From Climacteris rufus (Eukaryota; Chordata; Aves; Passeriformes; Climacteridae), in NCBI GenBank assembly GCA_013398175.1, contig VZRZ01007319.1, forward strand, positions 620,001-684,000: 64,000 bases of DNA, read 5' to 3'. Position 1 is the stretch's first letter; each line of letters opens with the position of its first letter. Of the stretch, positions 36,846 through 50,060 are shown one piece after another. The notes under the pieces were generated by a model, which was not told the origin of the DNA, ran no database searches, and was given only the letters and a program-made list of their open reading frames with translations. The translations under genes were made by a program, and so were the position numbers.

Positions 36846-39800
36846 GTACAGACAGAAAGTTAGCCTGGGATTCTTTGGGTTTTTTAGGCCTGCTCTACAC
36901 AGAGTTCATTATTATTTCATAATGATGCATTAAAAAACATACCATCCCCACCCCCAAGTATGCACATGGTATTCCTGATAAAAAGTATGTTATAGTTTTT
37001 TTGGTTCATTTCAATAGGTCATCTTTATTCCAGTATAATTAGCCACACAGGAAGCCACACCATTACAACTCTGTATGTAAAACATCATGTCCCACATCTT
37101 ACACCAGGACAGACAGTTCCTTGGGAGGTCTGTATTATTTGCAATGGACTTCAGTCTGGATGAAGTTTCCAGTTAGAAGTCTGAACGTGACTGTGTGTGG
37201 ATGGATTTGGACAAGAGCTTTGCTCTGAACTCCAGCTGAGGATCACACACTTGTGGGCCATGGGAGAGGACCCTCCTGGACAGCCACAAGGGTCTTGTGT
37301 GTCGAGGGGTTGATTCCAAATCCGTATGTTTGTTGCTGCTTAGGAATGAGGGAAATTTATTAAAACCACACTCTTATTTTCCCTTTCATTTATGACTCCC
37401 ATCTATTTAAATTTGAACTGGGAATCCCTGTATGCCAAAAAAAAGGCTCTCTAGGATGTATCCGAGATGAGCTTTTTGACCCTTCAGTTTCATTATCTAC
37501 TTCCAAATAAAGTATGAGTTCCTACCTGCACCCACCACAGAAGACACTGGGAGTTGGATCATCCCTTTGCAAGAGCGAGGATAACCAACAGGTAACCAAT
37601 ACTGAAAGCTGCCAGAGGACACTCATGAGCCACAGTTCAGTCACAGATGTCAAAGCATTTGACAAAGCCAAGCAGGTACCACCCACACATTGCAAAGACA
37701 GGGTAAAGAGGAGTCCAAAAGTTTGATGATTTCTCTTGGTACACAGGTATTGACAAAGTGGCAAAAGCAGCAATCTTATCTAACCTCTTCCTCACTAGTA
37801 ACCTTTCTGCGTCTACAGAAATTGCACTATCCTTTCAGCTTTTCCATCCAGTTTTGCTGTGATTTCTCTTTTCTTTTAAAAAAAGCACCATATCTGCACT
37901 GTGCAGACTGTTGCAGTATCTCAACTTTCTGTGTTAAAAGTGATTGTCTTTTAGCTGGAAGTGAAAGACCAAACCTCAGCAGCAGGATTGTTGGTCTGAC
38001 TGCCTAAAGGCAGAGATTTTCCAGAGATTTTGTGTGTAGCAAAACTGCCAGGCTCTTGTTTTCCTGCTTTCAAGCACTTGACTGTAGGTGCCTTGCAGGC
38101 AAGAGGAAAATCCAGCTTTAGGCTAGATTCATCCCTGGGCATCTTCCTGTACACCAACAGGTAGAGAAACACGAGGAAGGTCCTGAGACAAAAGCACTCC
38201 CTAAAATCATGGTAGGAACACCACCTGGCTGTGGTGACACCTGTCAGCAACAACAGGCCCCTGTGGAGAGACACCAGTCAGTCATGCAAACCAGTCAGAG
38301 GGCTAAGCTAAGGGTTAATATTTACCCCACCTAACCAGAAACCAAGAGAATGCCAAATGCAGGAAAGGTTAATTTCTCCACAGACAACTCACTGCGGCAG
38401 AGGGTCAGCCCCATGACTCAGTGCACCAAGAGGGGAATGCCAAAACAACTATTTGTGATTTCTCAGGCGAGAAGCCTGATCCAACTGCAGCACCACAGGG
38501 CACTCGGCAGCTCAGGGGAACCTGCTGCAGTAACGTGTTCCTCCTCCAAGCCCAAATTCATCTCAGTCATGGCCAACTGCATCTTGTTAGGCCTGACAGA
38601 AACGTGGTGACCTGGGTGAAATGAGAGGCTCACCCTGCCTCCAGATGCCAGTCATGAAGCATCACCATCATAAGAACCATTCTTGACAAGACCAGTGGCT
38701 CCCCTCAGGGCCCTTCCAGCATGATGGACAGGGCAAAAGCAGAGCCCAGCAGCCAACCTCAAACTCCAGGCACATGCTGATGCCTTCATTACCAGACCCT
38801 GCACCAGAGGCTGCCCTCACCACGAGCATTTTGGTTCCCAAGTTTACTCAGTCTATAAGCAAACATTTTACAAGCAGCAGCATGTGCTGAAGAGGTGTTT
38901 CTATTGCAGCAGTAACGTGTCCTACCCAACACCGCATTGTCTTACAATCCTGTGTGTTTCTGTCAAGGGCATTAACAAGAGCTGGATTTGCCCCTGAGGC
39001 AGAAGTCAAGGGCAGCACCCAAACAAGCCAAAGTTAGTTTCCCATGGCATGAACACCTCAGCTGTTTTACTGAACGCATCCTTACCTTCCCAGGGCACAT
39101 CAGCACAAAACAGAATGTTATGTATCTCTTCCTTCCCCTTCTTTGAGGAAGTATCCGCACACGGGTCTCCTATTTTCTTAAGGATTATTTAGGAATGTAT
39201 AGGCAAGGTCAGAGAGACCTTGTATTCTATCAGTTATTGGATGATTTTTTGTCACAGGAAAGTACAGCTGATATCCCTTGGCACAGCACTGCCTGTGTAT
39301 TGAGCACTGCTTGCATTGTCTGCACTGCTGCCTTGGAAGAGACATGATTTAGTGGATCTGAGACAAGAGACAGTCCTGCTGCCAGGGCTGGGGGGTGCTA
39401 CAGCAGAGGCTGTAGCAAGCTGCTCACATCTCCAAAAAATCAAGAGTACCGGGAGACAACAGATTGCTTGATCTTTAAAGATTTCCTACATGTGCTGCTA
39501 AAACCCTGCATGAATGTTGTAGGCTGCCTACATATTTAGATTCCTTAAGTGAGTTTTTTGTTCACTGCAAATGTGTTTAGCTTTTTTTAACTGTGCAGCT
39601 TGTATTTGTCCTTGAGGCCTGACAGGACATAAAATGTGGCAACATGCTGGAACAGCCTTTCTGCTTGCAAGCTCTGTTTTGCACTACAGCAGCACATTTG
39701 ACAGAGGAGCTTTCCAATTCTGTAGGATGCCATCACAGCAATACAAATTGCTTTACCTTGGACAAGCCTTAACATTACTGTTATGTTGTAGGTGTGGCTT

Positions 39801-42800
39801 TCCTTTAATAAAACTATTTTTAATGCTACAATATTCAAGGGTGAACAAAGCACACGCCTGTGCTGATGGCAGTGTTTTTACAATACAGCAGGTTTCAGTT
39901 GGCTCAGTGACACCAGAAAGAAGCTGGGCTTCACAGAAATCTGTATGATTCCCTTCTGAGTCACATCCAGTTGGGCTATCCTTTGGAAAAAATTTGTGTT
40001 ATTTGTTTGCAACAAAACTGGCCCTCCAAAGTCTACAGAGAGTATTTTGTTCTCCAACTCTATGGTTCAGAGCTTCTGTTGTTGTCATCTTTGGTTTGGC
40101 TCATCTAAAATTGTCCCTTCCACAGTGAAAATTGATGACAAAACACAGAAATCTGGTCACTTGGTCACAATATGGTGCTGAGGGGAAGCAATGCCAATTC
40201 CAGCTCATCTCTTGCTCTGCTTCTACATCAGAAAAGGCTCTAGTGCATCCCTTCATTTCCAGAAATCAAACATTCCCAGTGTGCATGTTCACTGAGTTAC
40301 TGAAGAGTTTTCACTGCCACGCAAATAACCCTTCAGAGCACCCCAAGCAGTGAACACATCCAGATGAAATACTGGGCTGCAACATGCCTTTATTCATCCA
40401 CATCTGGTCCCCAGTGGAGTCAGTTGCCCAGAATATCTGAGGGTAGGCAATGAAGCATCAATTTCAGAGAAGAAGGCAAGAAAGAAGCTGGCTTTCTGAC
40501 TTCTGGCATTATAGTACAAAGGCAGGGAAAAAGTGACAATATTACACAAAATACAGAAAGTGAAGAAAGGATCAAATGGAGAAAAGTAAAAGTTTAATAC
40601 CATTTGTAACTTACATAGGTTTTTCTTTTTCTTACTAATCACTGAAAAAAACTAAAAGGATGCAAGCAAGATACGTAATTCACAGCAAGTATCTACCACA
40701 GGCTTTGCTTTCCAGCACATCCTTTCGCAGTGACAAGAGCAGCGCAACACACCTCCAGCTCTCATATGGAAGCAATTACCAGTGTGAAAACAGCCCTTCC
40801 TAGGAGGAAACAAATGAATCTCATGCACAGTGTGATTAATGACTACTCCCATGAAGATATGTAAACAGCCAAATTGCTGCTACCTTACCTTAGCAAAATT
40901 TTAAAGTTATGTGGGTTTTTTTTATTCACTTATTTCTGCTGTTGTGCCAAGCATGGGGTTTTTGGAGGGAATCCCATACAAAGGACAGAGGGTGGCTGCA
41001 GAAACAAAGAGCACAAAGCTCTGCTATCCAGTTCTCCTCTCTAGCTGTATGAAAATACAGTATCTTTCAGCTTTCTTTTCTAATTGCTAGGCAGACTGGT
41101 TTATTCCTTCCAGCTTAAATAGTATATAAGAAGAATGCTACTGCTTTCTCTACAGTTAATATTCAAGAAAATGTTGATAGTTTCTGCTTCAAAAAAAAGT
41201 GTTATTGACTATGGTTAGAGGAAAAGTCTCTGCAAGGACTGTGATCTGCTGTCTCCAGCCAGCTTTATACAGAGATACTCTTCTGCAAAGGTGGAGGCAC
41301 TTCTCCAGAAGTACAACAGGAAAAGCTTTATGATCAGGTACCTAATAGGTGTGAATCCAGTATGCTTCACTACTCCTAGGAGGATGTCAAAACTCCAGAG
41401 AGCAGAGTATCCCTCTGATTGACCAAGGGGGCAGCTACAGGTACCTGCATTGCATACTGCAGGGAGTTTTAATCCAGACCTCTCCCCCTCCACCTAGAGA
41501 ACACTGTTCACCCAGGTGTGGAAGCATGCAGTGGCACACACAGCTGCTGACACTGGGTAGAGTCTCAGCTCCACCGTCTCCTGAGTCAAAACAGCAAAGG
41601 CATCAAACCAACCTCCAACACTTTTGTGAAGGGCCTACACAGGACAAATTCAGCCCCAGCTGCTGTAACTGTCTGGAAAAGACCTTGGCACACAGCAGCA
41701 GGAGGAGCATGGGGTACATCTGGATTACAAAAGGGTGATCACATCAGTAAATCAGGCACAGGGAGCCTGGCATGGCTTTGCTGCAGGAATGTTTCCACGC
41801 AGGCTGGAGTCTGAGTGCCAGACATCTGTGTTGACCACAAAACACCAACAACAGTTTGCAAGTGCAGGAGCCCCTGATGCTGTCTATGAAAGGAAGAGGA
41901 ATGCCATATCAAATTAAAACTGAAATGACTTTGACTGCCTCCCTGAATGACCACAGACGACTTCCCACTGATTGAGTTCAGCTAAGGCTTCTCAGACATT
42001 AATCTGCAGTCCCTTTAGGGGACTGGACCTGCACTGGAAGCACTTTTTGTTTCCCCCACAGGAATTATGCAATTAAGTCCTGTCTATCGTGCTGGGCTTT
42101 GTCTCCCCATAAAACATTCCAATAGGATCAGGCAGTTTTAGCAAAGGAAGTCTGGGCAGCCCCTGTCTCCTCTGTGGCTACTCATTTGCCACTGCAACTC
42201 ATCTGACATTTCCACTGAAGCTCACAAGGAAGATCATCTCTGCGTAACACACTCAAAAGGTCCTTGGGAAAGAACATGATTCCCAGGTGTCACAGGGGCA
42301 GGGGAGCAGAAGGGATTGCCTTCCTCCTCCTTGAACAAGACCCTGCTTGAGTTGCCTCACTAGGGATTAATTTAATTTTCCACACAAAATTACTCACAGC
42401 TTCTTCTCTTCACTTCCCTCTGCAAGAACTCCTTGTCCCCATTTGCCCCCTCCACTTCACTTCACAGTGGGATCAAAAGTAGTGACAGTAAGGAGAAATC
42501 CAATGCATACAAATGTGAATTTTGGCTGTGCACAGCTTCTGTGCAGCCAGTCAAGACAAGCTAAAGCCTTCACTCACCACTTCAGTGCATACAAATGTAA
42601 GTGGCTGTAGAAAGGGGACAAAGCTTCTCCTCTGCATTGGTGAGCAGAGCACTCAGAAAGGGCAGCTGACCCTCTGCCACCCAAAACATCTCAGAGATGC
42701 CCAGAGGAGAAGGATGTAGGAGACTCCTGAGGAACACCCACGTGTGCCTGGCCTACCACAAGAAGGTGCTTTAAGTACTGGTTTGTCTTGGAAGCCAGAT

Positions 42801-45800
42801 CCTATCAATGCATACAAACTCCTTGGCATACACTTAAATATCACTGATATCATGCTGGGCTTCTTAGGCAGGTTTAAACTACATGAAACCCAAATCTCAT
42901 AATAAATCATTACACTGGGCCATTTTTCATGTTGGACCATTAAAATCAGTGAAGTTGGTAGCTCCACTGCAAACGCTGAAATTCCAGTGACTGACACTGG
43001 AGACACGACATAGCATCTTGAAACCGTAGATTCTAGAAATTATTTCAACCTACAATTGCATTTTACAGCATCTGGTATAACATTTTTGTTTGTTTGTTTG
43101 TTTTGGGGTGTATTGTTGGTTTTTGTTGGCTTGGTTTTTTTTTGTTTTTTTTAATTTGCGAATTGAGAATATTCTATTGAGAATATTTGAGAATATTTGG
43201 GATAAATAATTTCTGTATCTACTATTGAGTTATATGGCAGATTTTTTAGTAAAGTTTTACTCATTCAAATCCCTAGGGTTTAGCCAGTGAAAACATGAAT
43301 CAGAGACTAAAGAAACTAACAGAATAGCACAGGAGAGGAGATAAGGCTCCCCTTTTATAACAGCTTGTGAACAACCTGCAGAGGAGATTGAGCAGGAGAA
43401 ACCTTCAGAGGTTCAATTCTCCGTATATTTTTTTCCCTAAAACAGAGTGAGATGGCACTGGCTACAGACTCATTTTTAGGCTAATTTAATAAAGAAACAA
43501 ACCTCATGTGATCACATTTTGTGTACATTTATTCGCAGCCAGATATGTTTGTCCATCTGACTCCTGATAATATGTTCTAAAAAAAGTGAAAATCGGGTTT
43601 CATTAGTTCTGCTTTTCACAGAACTGTTTGAATCCAGCTCAAGGATATATAAAAACTGCCCATGACTAAAAAGCTATGACTGTTCAGCAGTGCATGTCTT
43701 TACTTCTGTAGGTATAATATGCTATAAACAGAATGTGTATGACAATAAAGAGAACATCTCAGGACAGAAAACAGAAAGCAGACTGGAGGGACAAGACACG
43801 ACAGGAGAGGGACACAAGACTGATGTTCCACTCTTTTCTATAAAATGCAATTGTTCTGACCACATTCAGATTGTAGAGATGCTGAGCAATACACAAGGCA
43901 GTGAGCAGAGAAGATACATAAGCAGGAAACCAAAAACTGTGCTAACACATGGCCTTTCCCTGACCCATCCTGAGTAATGCAAGAAGGGCTTAAGAGTATC
44001 CCAGCCAGCAAGGCTTGTTAGAGGAAGTCAGTGAGCAGTGTCTAGCTGCAGGGAGCTCAAGCATCATCTGGATACCATAGTCAAGCACTGCTTACAGACA
44101 TGGTGGAAAGCCAGCCCTGGTGAGATGAAAAGAAACAATTGGCAACCTCTGTAGGCTGGCAAGGGAACCCACACCATCAGCCAACACGAGACACTGACCC
44201 TTGAGTTAAAGAAGAAAAAGTGCCACTAAATATTTAAAGAAGGACTTCAAAAAGAGTCCCAGTTATATAAAACAAAATCAATGTTATTTAACAGCATTTT
44301 TTTTCAGCTTGACCTAAATCCTCTTTCAGAAACTCTTGTCTCCTTACACATCACTCTATTAGGAATACAATACACAATAACACAAAAAATGATGATCAGA
44401 AGCCAAATTCTAGGGCTGATTTATGCAACTAGAGGGTCACAGCAGGCCACAGAGGGTTTCAATCTGTGGACAGATGCCAAAATGTGAGATCCATGAGCAT
44501 TCAGTCGGAGAAATGGGAGCATATCTCAGGGCTCAGAGTCCACATGGGCCAGCTCCCTGCCCCAGAAAAAGACAGCACTATTACAACAGAGTGAAACAGA
44601 TACACATAGTGGAGGTACAGGTTCTGTCTGAGATCAGACCAGGTCAACATCTACACCTTGAAAGACAAAAGGAGTCTAAGGTGTCCCTTAATGTACATTA
44701 GTGTGTGGGTTTGAGTGAGATGCAAAGGGGAATGGGTTAAAAAACATCAGGCTCTCTTCTACACACACCAGACTGCCCAGTCACCTGGTGTGCCACTGGG
44801 TTTTGTTTTGCAAGGGGCGGCTCCCTAGAGGAAGATGAAGTGCAAAACACCCAACGGTAAGACACCCAAAAAGGTCTCACCTGCACTACACAGAGCTTCA
44901 AAACAACCCCAGCTGTGCGAGTGTCACAACATTCACCAGCCTCTCTAAAGGCAGCTCTTGCAACACAAGCATAACGTGCACCCACAATGGAAAAGGCTCT
45001 TCTCTTCCCATCACACAGCCCATGATGGAGATGTGCCACGAAGAATGTACCTCAGAGTACTTGGGAGGTGTCACATCTCTTGTTCACGGTCAGGAAGGCA
45101 GTACTGCTAAGGGATCAAGGACATGCAAACTGCCTGGTGGGAAGTGCTGGATTTGTATCACAACTGAAAGCCAGCAGAGCAGGTTTCTGTGGAAAAGCAC
45201 ACAAGTCTTAACTTCATTCCCCAGTTTTCTCAATAAGCACAGGCACAAAGGAGCGGGAAAACGTTTTCAGCAGTTCCTATTATCCATGAATCATGCCTTG
45301 CTGTGGGTTAGAGCTGTGAAAATACACAAATCTGAGTCTTTGGGTGGCTTCTATAATCAACCAGGAACTTTTTAACAAAGTAATTTTTGTGATGAAAGTA
45401 GAGCCAGGTAAGGCAAGCAAAAACCCACTCAGGATTCCACACTGGATCTCACACTAAAAGAAACAGAGTGTTTTTCTCCAGACTGGTGAATTTGTTTTCT
45501 AACAGTGCCTCAGAGGTGTGAATGAACACAGCATCTGGCTCTAGGGGGTCAGTTTCTGCTAAACCAACAAGAATCTGATCTAGAAGGAGAAACCAACTCA
45601 TTGCGACTAAGCAGGTCTCACCTGGCATGCGAGGCCTCATGCACTGCAACTTCCCTGAAGCCTTTCCAGGCTGTCAGGTGGCATGAAACACATAGCCAAA
45701 ACCCATCAGGAAATGCTGTAATGCCTTCCTACTCCTTTCAGTGGTGGGTACTGAGCTAAACCACCTGGTGGTATGCCTTCATCACCGAGTGAGACCAAAC

Positions 45801-48800
45801 ACAAAGCCTGAGAGCCCCGGGACTCCCACCACCGTGCAGAACGCACCAAGGGCTCGGTGTCCGATGGGGCAACGCACCCTCTGCTCACAAGCCCAGCTCC
45901 AGCCAGGGCCAGCTCCCTGACAGCTGGGCCCAATGAATTTGACCATGCTCCCCCAAGAAAGACAGACAGCAGTGTCTTTTTTACAAACCCCAGAAGACCA
46001 GGCTGTGAGATCCTCTCACAGGAAGGGTTATTATGATCCCAAAAGGGTTGGAAGAACGCGACACTTCTGCCTAACCATCTATTCTACTGATACACAATGA
46101 CCTGCCCAACCATAAAAGCAATTGCTATCCAAAGGCCCAAAACACAGACAGAAGTTCTGGGCAAGTCAACCCAACAACACTCTCAGAGTTTTCCATGTGC
46201 TTCTATGGAAGAACAGAAAGAGAATGAGAAATCAAAGAAAGTGGTATCAGGAGTCTGCCTGCAAGTAAATCACCCATCGGAGAATCAAGAGACTGCTGCT
46301 GAAATTTATCCTCTTAGTCCCCAAAACCAGCACTCAAATCAGAGAAGGAAAAGAAGAAAAATTAAAAATAAGGAATTCATTCACTGCCAACACCTAGGTG
46401 AAAGCAGAGGATTTGTGATCTGACAGTGCATGCACAGATATATGTACATCTATGAAAGACTTCAAGTGTAGAGGAGCAGAAAATGGAGCCAAGATTGTCA
46501 CAAAAGCTGCTTATGCTTTTGGCTTTATAAATTTTATAAAGCTAGCTATTTAGGAAGAGGATAAAAGTTCTCTTTTTTTGATTTCCCATCCAAAAGAAGT
46601 CACTGTCACTTCATTTAGGTCACCTCTGCCTAGAGAGGGGCACATTTCCTTTTTGCATAACTTAGTTACTTATAAAATCTCTGGGCACTTTCATCTTTAC
46701 CAACCACAACATCCTGTGAAACACCAGACAATCATTAATGACTCCTACAGCCTGTGAAAAGAGGCACAGAGACTACAAACCCTGGATTCATTTCTGCTCC
46801 TTTCTATCATAACTAAGTTAAGCATCTAGTCTAAAATAACAATCTGGGATTTCTCAACAGACAAATACACATCATCATGAGGCTATTTACCTTAAGTAAT
46901 TTAGGCACACATTTTAGGATGGTGCCTGCCTTTCCACCACTTACGGAGCATCTTGATAACCAGCCAAGACCAGATATGTAACTTTCAGACCAGATGTCTA
47001 AACAGAGATTGTCTAAAGCTAATTGAGACAGGGCTGCACTGAAAAGGAGGCAGAAAATCAGGAGCAGAATGGAAAAGTTGATTTACATCTCCCAGATCTC
47101 AGAGTAATGGGCAAACTATTGGAATGCCCCTTCCTGCACCCCATTATTTCATAATAGTTCATTTGGCACGTTTGTCCCTGGTAACAGAAGACACTCGTAA
47201 GAGAAGCACTGTTGGAAGCCACTCACACTGAGCCTGTTTTCAAAAGCAGAGGTTTTTCACTCAGGCTGAACAGCCAAAAAGATGCCTGTGTCCCAAAGCA
47301 CACAGCATTAGTGCCAGTCCCTCATCCTCTGTGGGAGTCACTGCGGGGCTCAATAGTGTTAGGGTGCTACAAACTGAACAGCTCAGATTTGCAGGGGTTC
47401 TGTAGGATGCTCACTTGGACAGCTGGAAAGCAGATGTCTAGCAAGTCTAAGAATAAACAGAGATTATAGTTCAAGCTCAAGCCTAAAAAAAGAACTTAAA
47501 AATGCTAATCCATGTGAAACAGCAAATTCCCATATCTTTGCCAATGTTTTAATTTGAGTTAGTCAAGCCAAGCTAAAAACACAACTCAGCAGGCACAGAA
47601 AGATGCTCACTCTAAGTGGAGGCCACGAAAAAGGCATCTGGTCTGAGCTACCACATGACTTGCCTCTCTGCCTGGAGACAGTTCAAGAAGAAGCCTGAAG
47701 GATGGATCAGACAGAACGTGCAATGGGGATTTCATTAACGGGGGAAATGATGTTCTGACAGAGCGAGCTGAAGGCAACAACAGCACTGCAGTCAGGCTCT
47801 GCTGTTCTCCTCTGCGACATCCCCACATCTGACTTATTATCAGTGGGCACCTGCTGCAGAAATTGAAGTGATGCTGAAATGGCAACTCTATTAAAGGGGC
47901 AGATGGTCCTATGAGCAAATGTTTCACCAAGGACTGGGTAGATGTCAGCAAACACATTTCTCAATGACTCAAAAATGACAGCTGATGTCCCAGGAGATGA
48001 AATTTCAAAGTGTTACTGTACCATATAGCCAGGGGCCAGGAATATTCTTGAATGTGACCTGACTTAAAGGTATAATAAAGCTGATTGAAACACATCAGTA
48101 TGGCTAGAATCCTTGCTAGCAGCTTTTACGGCAGTCATGGTTGAAATGTGCCATTTTGGGAAGGGAGCCAAACTGCTTATACATGGAGTACAGCTGCACC
48201 ATACTGCCATTCTAGCTTTTTGGATGGATTATCATTCATAATGAGGTGGGAAAAGGAAGAAAAATGAAGGAAAGAGATGCCAAAGTAAACCATATTTAGT
48301 CTAGAAAATGTTGCTCTTTTAAAACACTGGAAATCAGATTCATAAGACAAAGCTTAGTGGACAAAAGCTTGGTTGTAAATTAGTTTTTCTGTTACCATCA
48401 TAGAAAATGAAATTAAAATTGCTGTATATTGTCACTTCACCCTATGCACAAAGGATTATGAAAGCCAACAAGTAATGCTTCTTTCAATTTTCTCCCTGCC
48501 CATTAGTGAATCAAACTTAATATACCCATGGATATCGCTGGAGTACGGATCAATAAGGTAAAACTTCTCAGCTGATCTCTGGCAGGAGTGGTGGTCTCTA
48601 AGGCTTTCAAAAAAACATCCACCAAAACCAAGACACAACTAACCAGGCTGAAAGCATAAAAACAACAGAGTACAAGGGGGTTCAAATTCACATGAAGCTG
48701 ATAACACAGCAAGAACATGGGATATCCCTTCACTGTTGCAGTGGGCAATGCCAAAAAAGCACTAGTTCCTCCTATACAGTCACTCCTTCAGGGTTAACCC

Positions 48801-49539
48801 TCCATCTTTAGGGAACAACTGCACAACAAAGCCTGGCAAAAAAATTCTCACTACAAAACAGATCACCAGATTAAAGCTTGACTACATGGGTAAGGATTTT
48901 TAGGGACCTTCAGATCCATTCCTAACCTTAGACTGTGCAAAACGTTACCTCTGTCTAGCTATCAGTTATGTACACAAAGGGGAAAAATCCTGCAGTCATT
49001 CTATACAATTAAGCCAACCTTCAGTCTGCGTTTTTAAGGCACTGATATTTACACAGGAAAAATACAAGGCTTACAAAAAGCCCTTGCCCACACATGCATG
49101 TATGGATGTACACACCTAGCCATCACGGGTTCAGAGGCCACAATGCTGCCTGCTGCCATGAACAGTTCTTGCAAATTCATGTGATTGTTCTTGGCAACAC
49201 TACAGCTGGAAATGCTTGCAGGGCTGGGACCATGTGGTAAACTGTTCTGTTCACAAAGCATGAGGTAGTGCTGTGTTATTTCAACCCACCCTACCTCTGT
49301 TTTTCTGTGATGTGCCATGCATATTTACAGTCCTTAACATCAAATATAAAATAATAACAGCTCTTTGTAACAGTGTTTTACAGACATATTTCTCATCTCT
49401 ATGCCCAGTGAATATTCAAACTGGCATGTGTAACAGTTCTTGTGTGCACGAATTCTGCAAGTGTCTGGTTCCAGCTTCCAAGTTCAATCTGCACAAAGCC
49501 TTCAGGTGTTCCAAGCACCGGGGGTGTCTCTGGTTTCTG
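36846..49539 (-). other. GFOD1: GFOD1 intron 1, no gene seen
   Basis: About 12.7 kb without a supported gene. A TTTG-rich simple stretch is listed at 43,083-43,155. Repeat-free AT-rich pieces at about 43,485-43,600 and 48,105-48,245 look like conserved non-coding DNA by texture only. The moderately GC-rich part at 45,780-45,930 was checked as a possible GFOD1 exon 1 and does not encode the expected Rossmann N-terminus. Confidence 0.55.
43083..43155. repeat. T/G-rich simple repeat, (TTTG)n
   Basis: Four TTTG units are followed by degenerate T- and G-rich sequence with runs of up to nine T. Directly after it GAGAATATT-type units recur three times (about 43,165-43,200). Confidence 0.8.
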
Positions 49540-50060
49540 CATTTAAAGAAGGACAAAGTAGACACAGAGAAGCTACATAGAAAGGCAACTGCAATGCTTA
49601 AGGAGACAGAGGAGCTGCTTTACCAAGACAGACTGAAAAGTCCATGTGTCTTCAGCTTAAAAAGGAAAAGTCTGATGGGGCATGTGATCAAGATTTACAA
49701 AATTATGAAGTCTGTGGACTAGGTTCTTATACAACTATTTTTAACTAAATTCAGTATTATTAGCTGTGGGAGACATTCACTGAAACTAGCAGGAAATAAT
49801 TTAAATTTAATAAAAGAAGATACATTTCTACCGAGACAGTAGTTAGTGAATTTCTGGAATTTGTTGCCACAGTGATGACCTGTAATGTCTGCCACAGGCA
49901 GACAGTATCAGCAGGTTCAAAAAGGGATTAGACAAATCCAGGGACAACTGATCCATAAACAAAGAGTTCAGGGAACAGGCAAAGATGCTCCTCTTAACAC
50001 CCCCAATACAAGAGTGGTGGATGCAGGAGAGTGCAAGCAAGCAGACTGCAAACAAGAGGC
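49540..50060 (+). mobile_element. Old, diverged CR1-type LINE, plus strand
   Basis: The phrases GAAAGGCAACTGCAATGCTT, GACTGAAAAGTCCATGTGTC, CTTCAGCTTAAAAAGGAAAA and TTTACAAAATTATGAAGTCT match the order of a CR1-family 3' region. Further on come TTTCTGGAATTTGTTGCCAC and CAGGTTCAAAAAGGGATTAG. It is much more diverged than the other CR1 copies. Ends are approximate, and it is antisense to GFOD1. Confidence 0.75.

Noticed and set aside
45706..45933. Moderately GC-rich block considered as GFOD1 exon 1
   Set aside because: None of its frames encodes the Rossmann N-terminus expected, and CpG content is not island-like.
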